64,000 bases of DNA from DASPTR01 sp041481365 (lineage in GTDB: Archaea > Thermoproteota > Bathyarchaeia > Bathyarchaeales > Bathycorpusculaceae): positions 14,497 through 78,496 of the forward strand of contig JBGPBS010000001.1 in assembly GCA_041481365.1 (NCBI GenBank), in the 5' to 3' direction. Under the pieces are notes generated by a model. That model was not told where the DNA came from and did not search any database. It saw only the letters and a list, made by a program, of their open reading frames with translations. The position numbers and the translations under genes are program-made. Below, piece by piece: positions 42,937 through 50,078 of the stretch (positions are counted from its first letter, which is position 1; the number at the start of each line of letters is the position of its first letter).

Positions 42937-43101
42937 CTATTTCGTCTTCTTTTTCTTTCTCTCTCTGTATCGTTCTGCGCATTGCTCGCAGCAGAACAAG
43001 TACTGCTTTCCATCGACTACTGTGCTGTAGGCCGCAAGTCTGCATGTTTCTGAAGGAATCTCAGACTTGCAGAATTCGCATCGGACAAATTCGGGCATCA
43101 T
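42937..43101 (-). CDS. TRASH/YHS-like zinc-binding miniprotein of the isc operon
   Basis: The 54-residue protein has VRCEFCKSEI, then YLFCCEQCAERY and a Lys-rich tail. The CxxC pair near residue 8 and the CCxxC cluster near residue 37 follow the layout of TRASH or YHS metal-binding domains. It may supply or sense a metal for iron-sulfur assembly. The ATG overlaps the iscU stop as ATGA, and GAGGTGA lies inside the end of iscU, so it is translationally coupled to the cluster. I do not recognise a named family; the call is by Cys layout. Confidence 0.7.
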   Translation of the reverse strand: MMPEFVRCEFCKSEIPSETCRLAAYSTVVDGKQYLFCCEQCAERYRERKKKKTK

Positions 43102-43481
43102 TTCTTCACCTCTCTCTGCCTCTTGTGATAGTCTTCAATTGCTGCGTGCAACGCATCTGCAGCAAGGTTTGAGCAGTGCATTTTAATCGGCGGCAAACCG
43201 CCTAGAGAATCAGCCACGCTTGCGCGCGTGATCTTCATCGCCTCTTCCAACGTTTTTCCCTTAGCAATCTCCGTCACCATGCTGCTGGTTGCAACGGCCG
43301 CGCCGCACCCGAAAGTCTTGAACTTGATGTCATCGATACGATTATCCTTGACTTTGATATAGATCGTCATCATGTCTCCACAAACAGGGTTTCCAACGGT
43401 GCCTATGCCATCTGCATCTGGGATTTCTCCCATGTTTCGGGGGTTTCTGAAGTGATCCATAACCTTTTCGGTATACATCAT
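43098..43481 (-). CDS. iscU: Iron-sulfur cluster scaffold protein IscU/NifU-like
   Basis: The 127-residue scaffold on which Fe-S clusters are built. The three cluster Cys are at 34 (NPVCGD), 59 (FGCGAA) and 103 (MHCSNLA), with the adjoining Asp36 and the late KIKMH-like segment replaced by PPIKMHC. The length fits IscU. It overlaps the iscS stop by four bases (ATGA) and is followed by the TRASH-like miniprotein. In Archaeoglobus a similar IscS-IscU pair builds clusters with an unusual IscS. Confidence 0.93.
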   Translation of the reverse strand: MMYTEKVMDHFRNPRNMGEIPDADGIGTVGNPVCGDMMTIYIKVKDNRIDDIKFKTFGCGAAVATSSMVTEIAKGKTLEEAMKITRASVADSLGGLPPIKMHCSNLAADALHAAIEDYHKRQREVKK

Positions 43482-44692
43482 CCATTCAGCTCCTTCGGCG
43501 TCAACGGGGACATTGCCCTCAGCCTCTTAACGATTCCAGGCATTAAGCCTATTACGTAGTCAACTTCTTCTTCAGTGTTGTCCTTACCTAAAGAAAACAT
43601 GAGTGACCCGTGAGCCTCTTCATGTTTGAGACCCATTGCCAGAAGCACATGGGATGGTTCCAACGTTTTCGCAGTGCATGCTGAACCTGATGAGGCGGCA
43701 ACTCCCATCATGTCTAGACTGAGCAGCATCGATTCTCCTTCGATGAAGTTGTACCGCACAGAAACATTGTTTGGCAACCGTTTGGTCGAGTGTCCATTCA
43801 GGAACGAACAGGGTATTGGCTCAAGCAGACCTTTGATCATTCTGTCTCTAAGCCTTAGGAGCCGCGCACTTTCGACTTGCATTTCTTTGCTTGCGATTTC
43901 AGCTGCCTTTCCGAACCCAACTATGCTTGGCAAGTTTTCGGTTCCTGATCTGACGCCTCGTTCTTGTCCGCCGCCGTGTAGTATTGGCTCAACGCGTATC
44001 CCCTCCTTGATGTAAAGCGCTCCCACTCCTTTCGGTCCATACATGTCGTTGGAGGAGAGCGAAAGCAGATCGATGCCGTCGTTCTTCACATCTATTGGAA
44101 TTTGTCCGTTTGCCACGGTTGCATCAACATGTAGGTAAGCGTTCTTGCTGTGCACAATCTTGCTGATTTCTTTTATTGGTTCAACTGTTCCGATTTCGCC
44201 GTTTGCGTACACTATTGTGACTAACGTAGTCTTGTCGGTGAGCTCCCCTTCCAACGTTTCGAGGCTGACGATGCCACAGTCGTCTACTGGAATAAAGATG
44301 ACTTCGAAGCCCCTCGTAGTCAGGAATTTGCAAGGGTTAACGACTGACATGTGCTCGACACTCGAGGTCACAATGCGTGTTCCATGATCCCTATAACGAA
44401 GGCAAACGCCTTTGATCGCTAGGTTGTTGCTTTCAGTTGCGCCTGAAGTGAAAATGACGGATTCTCTCTTTTCCGCGCCGATTAGCCGTGCAACTTTCGC
44501 TCTGGCATCTTCGAGGGCTTTCAGGGCTTCTTGACCGAAAGTGTGCAGTGATGATGGGTTGCCATAAAATGATTGCATAACAGGCAACATCTCTTCCACG
44601 ACTCGGGCGTCGACCGGTTTCCCCGCTGAATAATCCATGTAAACGCGTTTCTGAGTCGGCATCGTTACCCACTCTCGCAGTTTCTTTATCAT
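43478..44692 (-). CDS. iscS: IscS-like protein lacking the PLP-binding lysine
   Basis: The 404-residue protein is an aspartate aminotransferase-fold cysteine desulfurase relative. The family's SFSGHKxYGPKG loop, where Lys binds PLP, reads SLSSNDMYGPKG here, with His-Lys replaced by Asn-Asp (Asp216, or 206 from the second ATG). The first strand has YSAGKPVD instead of the usual TTPVD. The mobile Cys (SSGSACTAKTL, Cys339) remains. IscS of Archaeoglobus fulgidus has the same Lys-to-Asp change; it is reported to lack desulfurase activity and to contribute a cysteine ligand to clusters on IscU. The same may hold here. It overlaps tusA-like by four bases. Confidence 0.9.
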   Translation of the reverse strand: MIKKLREWVTMPTQKRVYMDYSAGKPVDARVVEEMLPVMQSFYGNPSSLHTFGQEALKALEDARAKVARLIGAEKRESVIFTSGATESNNLAIKGVCLRYRDHGTRIVTSSVEHMSVVNPCKFLTTRGFEVIFIPVDDCGIVSLETLEGELTDKTTLVTIVYANGEIGTVEPIKEISKIVHSKNAYLHVDATVANGQIPIDVKNDGIDLLSLSSNDMYGPKGVGALYIKEGIRVEPILHGGGQERGVRSGTENLPSIVGFGKAAEIASKEMQVESARLLRLRDRMIKGLLEPIPCSFLNGHSTKRLPNNVSVRYNFIEGESMLLSLDMMGVAASSGSACTAKTLEPSHVLLAMGLKHEEAHGSLMFSLGKDNTEEEVDYVIGLMPGIVKRLRAMSPLTPKELNG

Positions 44693-44925
44693 TTCACCTT
44701 TCTAATCAATATGCGAACTGCATTCCCGTCTTTGCTTATGCTCACTATTTCTTGCTCCAGGTTTTTTACGAGGCTCTTTATGTCTTCTTCTGCAGCCGGA
44801 TCATCGGCCAAAACTTCAAGGATTTCGCCTTTCTTCAATTCATCCAGCTCCATTCTGGTTTTGAACACGGGCTCTGGGCAGTACAAACCGAGGCAGTCTA
44901 ATTTTCTGTTAGGTTTGGCTGCCAC
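44689..44925 (-). CDS. tusA: TusA-family sulfurtransferase
   Basis: The 78-residue protein has the TusA signature LDCLGLYCPEPVFKTR: the CPEP Cys accepts and passes on sulfur as persulfide. It is the first gene of the isc-like operon. Because the following IscS lacks the PLP lysine, this protein may be the true sulfur carrier of the cluster system. The GTG start has AGAGGAAC upstream. A two-layer alpha/beta fold of this size is usual for the family. Confidence 0.88.
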   Translation of the reverse strand: MAAKPNRKLDCLGLYCPEPVFKTRMELDELKKGEILEVLADDPAAEEDIKSLVKNLEQEIVSISKDGNAVRILIRKVK

Positions 44926-45054
44926 GATCGTTCCTCTCTAGAGACTGCAAAAGGTTAGGATAAAAAGGTTTTCCGTCAGGATTCCGTTGCAAGAAATCAA
45001 CTTTCAAGTCAAAAAAGAGGGGGTTAACGTTACAATTCGCGTACAATAAGTGCT

Positions 45055-45366
45055 TCAAGTTTTGATTTTTATTGCCTGAGTTGGACACTGTGTTTCGCAA
45101 GCCAAGCACTGAATGCAGTCTTTTTCCCTTGCTGGATCAGACTTCTTTTGGGAAGTCGGGTGTCCTGGCGAATCGGCCCAGTCAAACAATGTAACCGGGC
45201 AAACTTCGATGCAAATGCCGTCTCCAGTGCAGACCTCCCAGTCAACTGCCACGTTTGTTCCATGAATTCCCAGTTTTTTGGGAGGTTCAACAGGTCCCCA
45301 CACGTCGTGCCCATTGTGCTGGCCAACCACTTTTCGACTCTTTTGGAAATCAGGATCGATCGGCAA
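45055..45366 (-). CDS. Zinc-containing 7Fe ferredoxin
   Basis: The 103-residue protein has the layout of the Sulfolobus/Thermoplasma zinc ferredoxin. An N-terminal stretch of about 40 residues with His17, His20 and His34 can bind zinc. CTGDGICIEVCP has Asp in place of the second Cys of a 4Fe site and suits a 3Fe-4S cluster. CIQCLACETQCP binds the 4Fe-4S cluster. Such ferredoxins are the low-potential carriers of 2-oxoacid oxidoreductases and would be reduced by the bifurcating complex. The TTG start is preceded by AGGTGAACAGC. Confidence 0.9.
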   Translation of the reverse strand: MPIDPDFQKSRKVVGQHNGHDVWGPVEPPKKLGIHGTNVAVDWEVCTGDGICIEVCPVTLFDWADSPGHPTSQKKSDPAREKDCIQCLACETQCPTQAIKIKT

Positions 45367-45564
45367 AGCTGTTCACCTGTCCATAACTGAGTAGAGGTCA
45401 AGATATTAGACTTTCTGCGAAGGATTTACAGTCTGGCAATGCTAAGAACTGCTCCTCGAAAGCATGAATGATCATTTACTTCAGTCTTCCAAGGATATGC
45501 CTAAGCCTCAAAGACGAAAAAGCATAAGAGTGGTCTACTGACACAATGGCTAAGTGGTGTAAAT

Positions 45565-46176
45565 ATGGAACAAAGCAAGCTCTACGTTTTGCCTCAACTG
45601 CCGTACGGATACAAAGATCTCGAACCCCACATTTCTGAGCAGCAGTTGCAGATACATCATCAAAAACACCATCAGGCATATGTCAACGGAGCAAACAACA
45701 TATTTCAGAAACTCGACAAGGCTCGGAAAGAGAATTCAGATCTTGATATTAAGTCAATCTTGAAGGAATTGTCATTCAACATAGGCGGTCATCTGCTCCA
45801 CACACTGTTCTGGACAAACATGGCCTTGGCAAGCAAGAGTGGAAAGCCCGGAGGCGTTTTGGCTGATGCTTTGACTAAGGAATTTGGAAGCTTTGACAGG
45901 TTCAAGAAGGAATTCACTCAAGCTGCGGTGAGTGCTGAAGGCTCTGGATGGGCGGCTTTGACTTGGGACAAGCAGTCGAACAGGCCGATCATAATGCAGA
46001 TAGAGAAACACAACACTAACGTTTACCCCACCTTCAGAATTCTGATGATCCTCGACGTATTCGAGCATGCGTACTACATTGACTATAAGAATGACAGGGC
46101 CAAGTTCGTGGAAGCATTCTGGAACATCGTTAACTGGAACGAAGTAGGTAAGAGACTCCAAGAAGCACAGAAGTAG
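45565..46176 (+). CDS. sod: Iron/manganese superoxide dismutase
   Basis: The 203-residue enzyme dismutates superoxide. Ligands are visible: a His in QIHHQKHHQAYV (near residue 31), a His in GGHLLHTLFW (near 85), and Asp and His in LDVFEHAYYIDY (near 167). The second-sphere WEHAYY is FEHAYY here. The choice between Fe and Mn cannot be read from the sequence. Presence of this gene shows that the cell meets oxygen. It stands alone on the plus strand and is followed by a T-rich terminator. Confidence 0.95.
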   Translation: MEQSKLYVLPQLPYGYKDLEPHISEQQLQIHHQKHHQAYVNGANNIFQKLDKARKENSDLDIKSILKELSFNIGGHLLHTLFWTNMALASKSGKPGGVLADALTKEFGSFDRFKKEFTQAAVSAEGSGWAALTWDKQSNRPIIMQIEKHNTNVYPTFRILMILDVFEHAYYIDYKNDRAKFVEAFWNIVNWNEVGKRLQEAQK

Positions 46177-46181
46177 CTTCT

Positions 46182-46204
46182 CCTTTTCCTCGTTTTTTGT
46201 TTTC
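46182..46204 (+). terminator. T-rich terminator of the superoxide dismutase gene
   Basis: Three T runs, broken by single C or G bases, start eight bases after the stop codon. Confidence 0.5.
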
Positions 46205-46291
46205 TAACACGCGTCGAGCCAATTGCGAAAAAACAAAAACGTAAAGCAATATTAAAAAAACAAGAGTGGATGGCAAAGCTTTCTCTCAGGG

Positions 46292-46477
46292 TTAGAGGGG
46301 TTCAGGATCGCAGAGATTCGAAGAGCTTGCTGCTGCTCGCCCACATTGTCTGCATACCCATTTGGCGTCTCTGACAAGCTTTTTATACTCGTCCAGCGCC
46401 ATCCCAGTCTCCACTTTCACACACAAGTGCTTCGAATGATCTGAGTGTGGTCTCTCAAAGAGGGGGATATTCTTCAC
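46292..46477 (-). CDS. Small CxxC-containing hypothetical protein
   Basis: A 61-residue protein with a possible half zinc knuckle, WVCRQCGRAAASSSNLCDP, containing three Cys (the fourth ligand may be a His in RPHSDHSKHLC). The ATG is preceded by GGAGGTGAAGAAT, one of the best ribosome sites in the window, so the gene is probably expressed. Similar Cys-rich miniproteins occur in many archaea, without assigned function. Confidence 0.7.
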   Translation of the reverse strand: MKNIPLFERPHSDHSKHLCVKVETGMALDEYKKLVRDAKWVCRQCGRAAASSSNLCDPEPL

Positions 46478-46649
46478 CTCCTAATTCGCTGCCCATAGAT
46501 CTTCTGTCAGCTCCATTCTACATTTACCTTTATCGCGGTCGCCTAAATATCCGTTGGTTTGCGTATATGGGATTAAGGAAGTCGTTTCTTAAATCTGCCT
46601 AAGCTTCATTTAAAGTTGCAGCACTCATATCCGAGGTTGAGAGGGTCTA

Positions 46650-46799
46650 ATGGTGGAACTTGACGTTTTTGTGGTCAGGTCGGGTTCAGGAATGATTGTG
46701 GCCGCTCAGGCCGTTGCAAATGCTATGAAAACGGCTTTGCTCAAGTCAGGTTCGATGGGTAAGACATGCATAAACCGCGGAGCGCGCGCTTCATCCTGA
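46650..46799 (+). pseudogene. Remnant of a dihydrolipoamide dehydrogenase-like flavoprotein
   Basis: The 49-codon frame begins ELDVFVVRSGSGMIVAAQ, resembling the dinucleotide-binding start of pyridine nucleotide-disulfide oxidoreductases, followed by GSMGKTCINRGA. The family continues with CIPSK, whose second Cys forms the redox disulfide; here the sequence reads ARASS and then stops. Gly residues of the flavin motif are also replaced (VRSGSGM rather than GGGSGM). No further family sequence follows. It is an inactive 5' remnant of a 450-codon gene. Confidence 0.7.
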
Positions 46800-46853
46800 C
46801 ATGTCAGGGGTTGTCCAAAACGCGTTCGTCAACCTACTAGAAGCCTAGGGCAA

Positions 46854-46863
46854 ACTTTTATTG
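46854..46863 (+). promoter_or_regulatory. TATA box of the glutaredoxin/FTR operon
   Basis: ACTTTTATTG predicts transcription from near 46884 and a leader of about 37 bases with AGGTGAT. Confidence 0.45.
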
Positions 46864-46920
46864 CCGGGGTCTCACATTGCACACCAATCGGACAACCACT
46901 GAGAAGTGAAGGTGATCAGG

Positions 46921-47205
46921 ATGAAAATAGAAAAAGTGCCTGGAAAAAACAGGAAAAATAAAGTTTTCCTCTATGCGTTGAGCACATGTGCATGGTGCAA
47001 GATGACGAAACAGTTCTTGAAGGACAGTGAAGTTGAGTTCGAATACGTTGACGTTGACCAATGCAGCGACGAAGAACTGGACACGATCAAGAAGGACGTT
47101 CTCGGCAAGGGAGGAAGCCTGAGCTATCCGATAATAGTAGTCAACAATCAGACCCTGATAAACGGCTTCCGTAAGGACAAGATCAAGGAGACCCTTGGAC
47201 TTTGA
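46921..47205 (+). CDS. Glutaredoxin-family protein
   Basis: The 94-residue protein is a glutaredoxin fold with the active site STCAWC, near residue 26. A helix KQFLKDSEVEFEYVDVD, the cis-Pro loop SYPIIVVNN, and GFRKDKI at the end complete the fold. It probably reduces protein disulfides, reduced in turn by the FTR-like enzyme encoded next to it. The ATG at 46921 has AGGTGAT five bases upstream. An earlier GTG at 46906 has no site. The stop overlaps the next start. Confidence 0.92.
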   Translation: MKIEKVPGKNRKNKVFLYALSTCAWCKMTKQFLKDSEVEFEYVDVDQCSDEELDTIKKDVLGKGGSLSYPIIVVNNQTLINGFRKDKIKETLGL

Positions 47206-47750
47206 TAACGTTGGATAAGGTGAGGCAGAGGGCAGAATCAGACGCCAAGACCTACGGTTATCACTTAAATCCAGACCAGAAATTTCTCCAAGACCTCTTG
47301 GAAGGACTCAAACAGAACGAAGAAAGATTCGGCTATCCATCCTGTCCATGCAGACTCGCATCGGGAAATCTTGAAATCGACAGAGACGTAATCTGCCCCT
47401 GCGACTACCGAGATCCAGACGTTGCGGAATTCGGAGCTTGCTACTGCGCGCTTTACGTTAGAACAGACGTATCTGATGGAAAAACACCGGTGCAACCTGT
47501 CCCAGAACGTCGACCGTTGGAAAAGCAAACAAGATCATACGCGATCCCTTCAACAACTACTGCTGAGAAGAAAGCTGAGCTTGGCGCGGCGGCTGCAAAG
47601 GAAACTTCAAGAATAGGAAAGAAACTCTGGTACTGCAGGCAATGCGGCTACGTGGTATTCCGCGAAGACCCGCCATATGTTTGCCCGATCTGCAAAGCAA
47701 AAAGGGAAATGTTCGCTGAGATAACCATAGGCATAGAAGAAAGAGGATAG
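47202..47750 (+). CDS. Ferredoxin:thioredoxin reductase catalytic subunit fused to rubredoxin
   Basis: Residues 1-110 match the FTR catalytic chain with YPSCPCRLASG, DVICPCDYRDP and ACYCALY; the last CHC of the family is CYC here. The typical enzyme binds a 4Fe-4S cluster next to an active disulfide and passes ferredoxin electrons to a thiol protein. A Glu-rich linker leads to a rubredoxin-like domain at 140-182 (YCRQCGYVVF; VCPICK). A similar fusion is known from methanogens. The gene starts at TTG 47202, overlapping the glutaredoxin stop, and so probably reduces that protein. Confidence 0.92.
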   Translation: MITLDKVRQRAESDAKTYGYHLNPDQKFLQDLLEGLKQNEERFGYPSCPCRLASGNLEIDRDVICPCDYRDPDVAEFGACYCALYVRTDVSDGKTPVQPVPERRPLEKQTRSYAIPSTTTAEKKAELGAAAAKETSRIGKKLWYCRQCGYVVFREDPPYVCPICKAKREMFAEITIGIEERG

Positions 47751-47768
47751 CGACTCGCTGTCGGCCTC

Positions 47769-47918
47769 TTATTTCGTCACTTCTATTTCGATTCGCTTCC
47801 AGCCTTTTTTTATTCCTCTGAGCGAAGTCACCGCGCCGGCAATGGTTCCGTTCAGGACCTTCGAAACAAACTCGTTTAGCTCTATTTCTTCTCCATCAAC
47901 CAGGAGTTTGACACCCAA
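47769..47918 (-). CDS. Conserved archaeal miniprotein of 49 residues
   Basis: A beta-rich miniprotein: KLLVDGEEIELNEFVSKVL, then a hydrophobic helix and RIEIEVTK. The start is TTG, with GGTGA five bases before it; the site argues strongly for expression. Short proteins with this GEEIELNEFV pattern are frequent in uncultivated Thermoproteota, but no function is known to me. It lies convergent with the FTR gene and divergent to endonuclease III. Confidence 0.7.
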   Translation of the reverse strand: MGVKLLVDGEEIELNEFVSKVLNGTIAGAVTSLRGIKKGWKRIEIEVTK

Positions 47919-48012
47919 TCAAATCACCGCTGGATCATGATTGCCTCATTGAGGGTAAAAGCTTTCTGTAATACGAGGGCTAGTATCGTACCAGAAGTCA
48001 GGTGAAGAGAAG

Positions 48013-48678
48013 GTGAGCAGAAGACCTGGGTTGCTCAATTTGGATGACAAAACTCGAGTGGTCAAGATAATCGCGTTGCTTGAGAAAGAGCATCCGGACG
48101 CCAAAATAGTGCTCGTCCACAGCAATCCCCTGGAACTTCTGGTTGCAACCATTCTCTCAGCTCAAACTACTGATGAGAGAGTGAACATGGTTACGAAGCT
48201 GCTTTTCAAGAAGTACAATCGAGCAGAAGACTATGCAGAAGCCGACTTGAAAGAGCTTGAGCAGGACGTAAAATCCACAGGTTTCTACAGGAACAAGGCC
48301 AAGAACATAAAGGCTAGCGGCAAGATGCTTGTCGAGAAGTTCGATTCGAAGGTTCCGAGGACAATGGAGGAAATTCTCGAACTCCCAGGGGTTGCCAGAA
48401 AAACAGCCAACATCGTCCTATCAAACGCTTACGAGGTAGTTGAAGGAATTGCGGTCGACACGCATGTCCGCAGGCTCGCTCAGAGGCTAGGCCTAACAAA
48501 GAATGACAACCCTGTCAAGATAGAACAGGATTTGATGAGCATAGTTCCGAGGGGTAAATGGATGAGATTCACGGATCTTCTGATAGCTCACGGCAGAAGA
48601 ATATGTACTGCGAAGAAGCCCAATTGCGAAGCTTGTGTGGTGAATGTACTGTGTCCTTCAGCGTTCAATTTCGGATAG
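48013..48678 (+). CDS. nth: Endonuclease III (DNA glycosylase/AP lyase)
   Basis: The 221-residue enzyme removes oxidised pyrimidines and cuts at abasic sites. It has the helix-hairpin-helix LPGVARKTANIVL with the catalytic Lys, VDTHVRRLAQRLG with the catalytic Asp, and C-x6-C-x2-C-x5-C at the end for the 4Fe-4S cluster (ICTAKKPNCEACVVNVLC). The GTG start has AGGTGAAGAGAAG upstream. The length is normal for the family. Confidence 0.96.
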   Translation: MSRRPGLLNLDDKTRVVKIIALLEKEHPDAKIVLVHSNPLELLVATILSAQTTDERVNMVTKLLFKKYNRAEDYAEADLKELEQDVKSTGFYRNKAKNIKASGKMLVEKFDSKVPRTMEEILELPGVARKTANIVLSNAYEVVEGIAVDTHVRRLAQRLGLTKNDNPVKIEQDLMSIVPRGKWMRFTDLLIAHGRRICTAKKPNCEACVVNVLCPSAFNFG

Positions 48679-48718
48679 GTCAGTACGAGAAAACGATTTT
48701 AAGCTAGGTCAATGATAC

Positions 48719-49285
48719 GTGAAGAACGTGAAAAGCTCAATCCGGGTTCTCGGTTTCGCTGGAAGTCTGAGAAAGGACTCCTATAACAAGTCAATATTGC
48801 GCGCAGCCGTCGAGTTGGCCCCAGAGAACATGAAGCTTGAAACCTTTGACCTCGAAGGCATTCCACCTTTCAACCAGGATTCCGAAACAGAGCCACCGGC
48901 AAGAGTCAGAGAGTTCAAAGCAATGATAAGGGCCGCTGACGCCATTCTAGTTGCCACGCCAGAGTACAACTACTCCATTCCAGGTGTTCTCAAGAATGCA
49001 ATCGACTGGGCTTCAAGACCGTACAAAGGCAATGTTTTTGAAGACAAACCCGTGGCAATCATGAGCGCCTCTAGCGGCATGCTCGGGGGCGCAAGGGCGC
49101 AGTATCATCTGCGCCAAGTATTCGTTTTCCTCAATGCCCACCCGCTTAACAAGCCTGAATTCATGATGCCTCTTGCAGATAAGAGAATTGATGAAGGCGG
49201 TAGAGTGACGGATGAAGCGGCACAGGAGAAAATTAGAGAATTGCTTAAGGCATTGGTCGCTTGGACCGAAAGATTACAGAAGTAG
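48719..49285 (+). CDS. NADPH-dependent FMN reductase
   Basis: The 188-residue flavoprotein of the flavodoxin-like fold. VLGFAGSLRKDSYNKS is the FMN phosphate loop, and TPEYNYSIPGVLKNAIDW is the central signature of the NADPH:FMN/chromate/quinone reductase group. ASSGMLGGARAQYHLR closes the flavin pocket. The exact acceptor (quinone, azo compound, chromate or FMN) is unknown. GTG at 48719 has no ribosome site; a TATA-like TTTTAAG lies about 20 bases before it, so a leaderless message from this or a slightly later GTG is likely. Confidence 0.9.
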   Translation: MKNVKSSIRVLGFAGSLRKDSYNKSILRAAVELAPENMKLETFDLEGIPPFNQDSETEPPARVREFKAMIRAADAILVATPEYNYSIPGVLKNAIDWASRPYKGNVFEDKPVAIMSASSGMLGGARAQYHLRQVFVFLNAHPLNKPEFMMPLADKRIDEGGRVTDEAAQEKIRELLKALVAWTERLQK

Positions 49286-49325
49286 AGCGGGAAGAATGAA
49301 CTGCTTCACAGCTTGATGGGCAAGG

Positions 49326-49703
49326 CTACGATGGAAGGAGATCTATTAGCGCGAAATATGATGCGAAGTATATTCCAACGATCATGAATATGATTCCGAG
49401 AATTACTATTGTGATTCCGAGGTTTCCTTGTTCCTTTCTCCATGCGTATGCTCCGAGAATTATCGCCACTGAACCGGATATTTCGGGCACAATGAATAAA
49501 CTCAGAAAAGCACTGACGAACCCGAAGAGGGCATATGTTCTCGTCGAATCCTTTACTGGTGTATATGACTTGGGCGATTGGGATGGCGTCGATTGAGGCG
49601 GTTGAGTTGCGGCGAGTCGTTGCAGTAGTGGAATGCTGCCATGCTTGCTGCAGAAGGTGGCGTCCTCATTGATTGATGTGTTGCTTTTTGAACGACTGGA
49701 CAT
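49326..49703 (-). CDS. Two-span membrane protein with degenerate N-terminal zinc ribbon
   Basis: The 125-residue protein has two membrane helices at the C-terminus (about 55-75 and 92-112) and a linker of Pro, Ser and Gln. The N-terminal end, NEDATFCSKHGSI, resembles the zinc ribbon of archaeal membrane proteins (CxxCGxxN...FCxxCG), but only one of four Cys remains. It therefore cannot bind zinc. The frame extends 38 codons further upstream, but those residues overlap the opposite-strand gene and look unlike protein. It may be a decaying gene. Confidence 0.5.
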   Translation of the reverse strand: MSSRSKSNTSINEDATFCSKHGSIPLLQRLAATQPPQSTPSQSPKSYTPVKDSTRTYALFGFVSAFLSLFIVPEISGSVAIILGAYAWRKEQGNLGITIVILGIIFMIVGIYFASYFALIDLLPS

Positions 49704-50022
49704 GTTTTCACTTGGTTCTCCCGAAGTGATTCTTGTCTCGCGCGCGCACAAGGAAACAAGCAGGTCAAACGTTACTGTGGCAACAATCTGTGGCTCAACT
49801 ACTTTTGTGGCCGGCATAATCCCAACGCTGACCTATTTGCTGTTGCCTAAGTCTTTCAACAGTGTTATGTCTTTGGTCATAGTTGCGGCAGTCGTAGGTG
49901 TATCCCTGGTTCGATGCAGATTAAGAAGAGCGAAGGTTCACTGGAAGGTAACGCTGTTCCAAACAGTTGCGATAGTGATAATTGCAACTGTCGCTTCACT
50001 AATAGTCGGGAGTATCACGTAG
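49633..50022 (+). pseudogene. Fragment of a VIT1/CCC1-like membrane transporter
   Basis: The frame encodes three hydrophobic segments in the last 90 residues: ICGSTTFVAGIIPTLTYLL, VMSLVIVAAVVGVSLV and TVAIVIIATVASLIVG. Their order, with a KETSRSN region and a short basic loop before the last span, resembles the C-terminal half of VIT1/CCC1 iron/manganese transporters. The N-terminal half is missing and no ribosome site precedes either the ATG at 49633 or that at 49702. I regard it as a fragment; the family call is moderate. Confidence 0.4.
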
Positions 50023-50078
50023 ACCCGAATGCCCGCCAGCACACGACCGCTAGTCCAACGTCCTCATGGCTTGACCTT

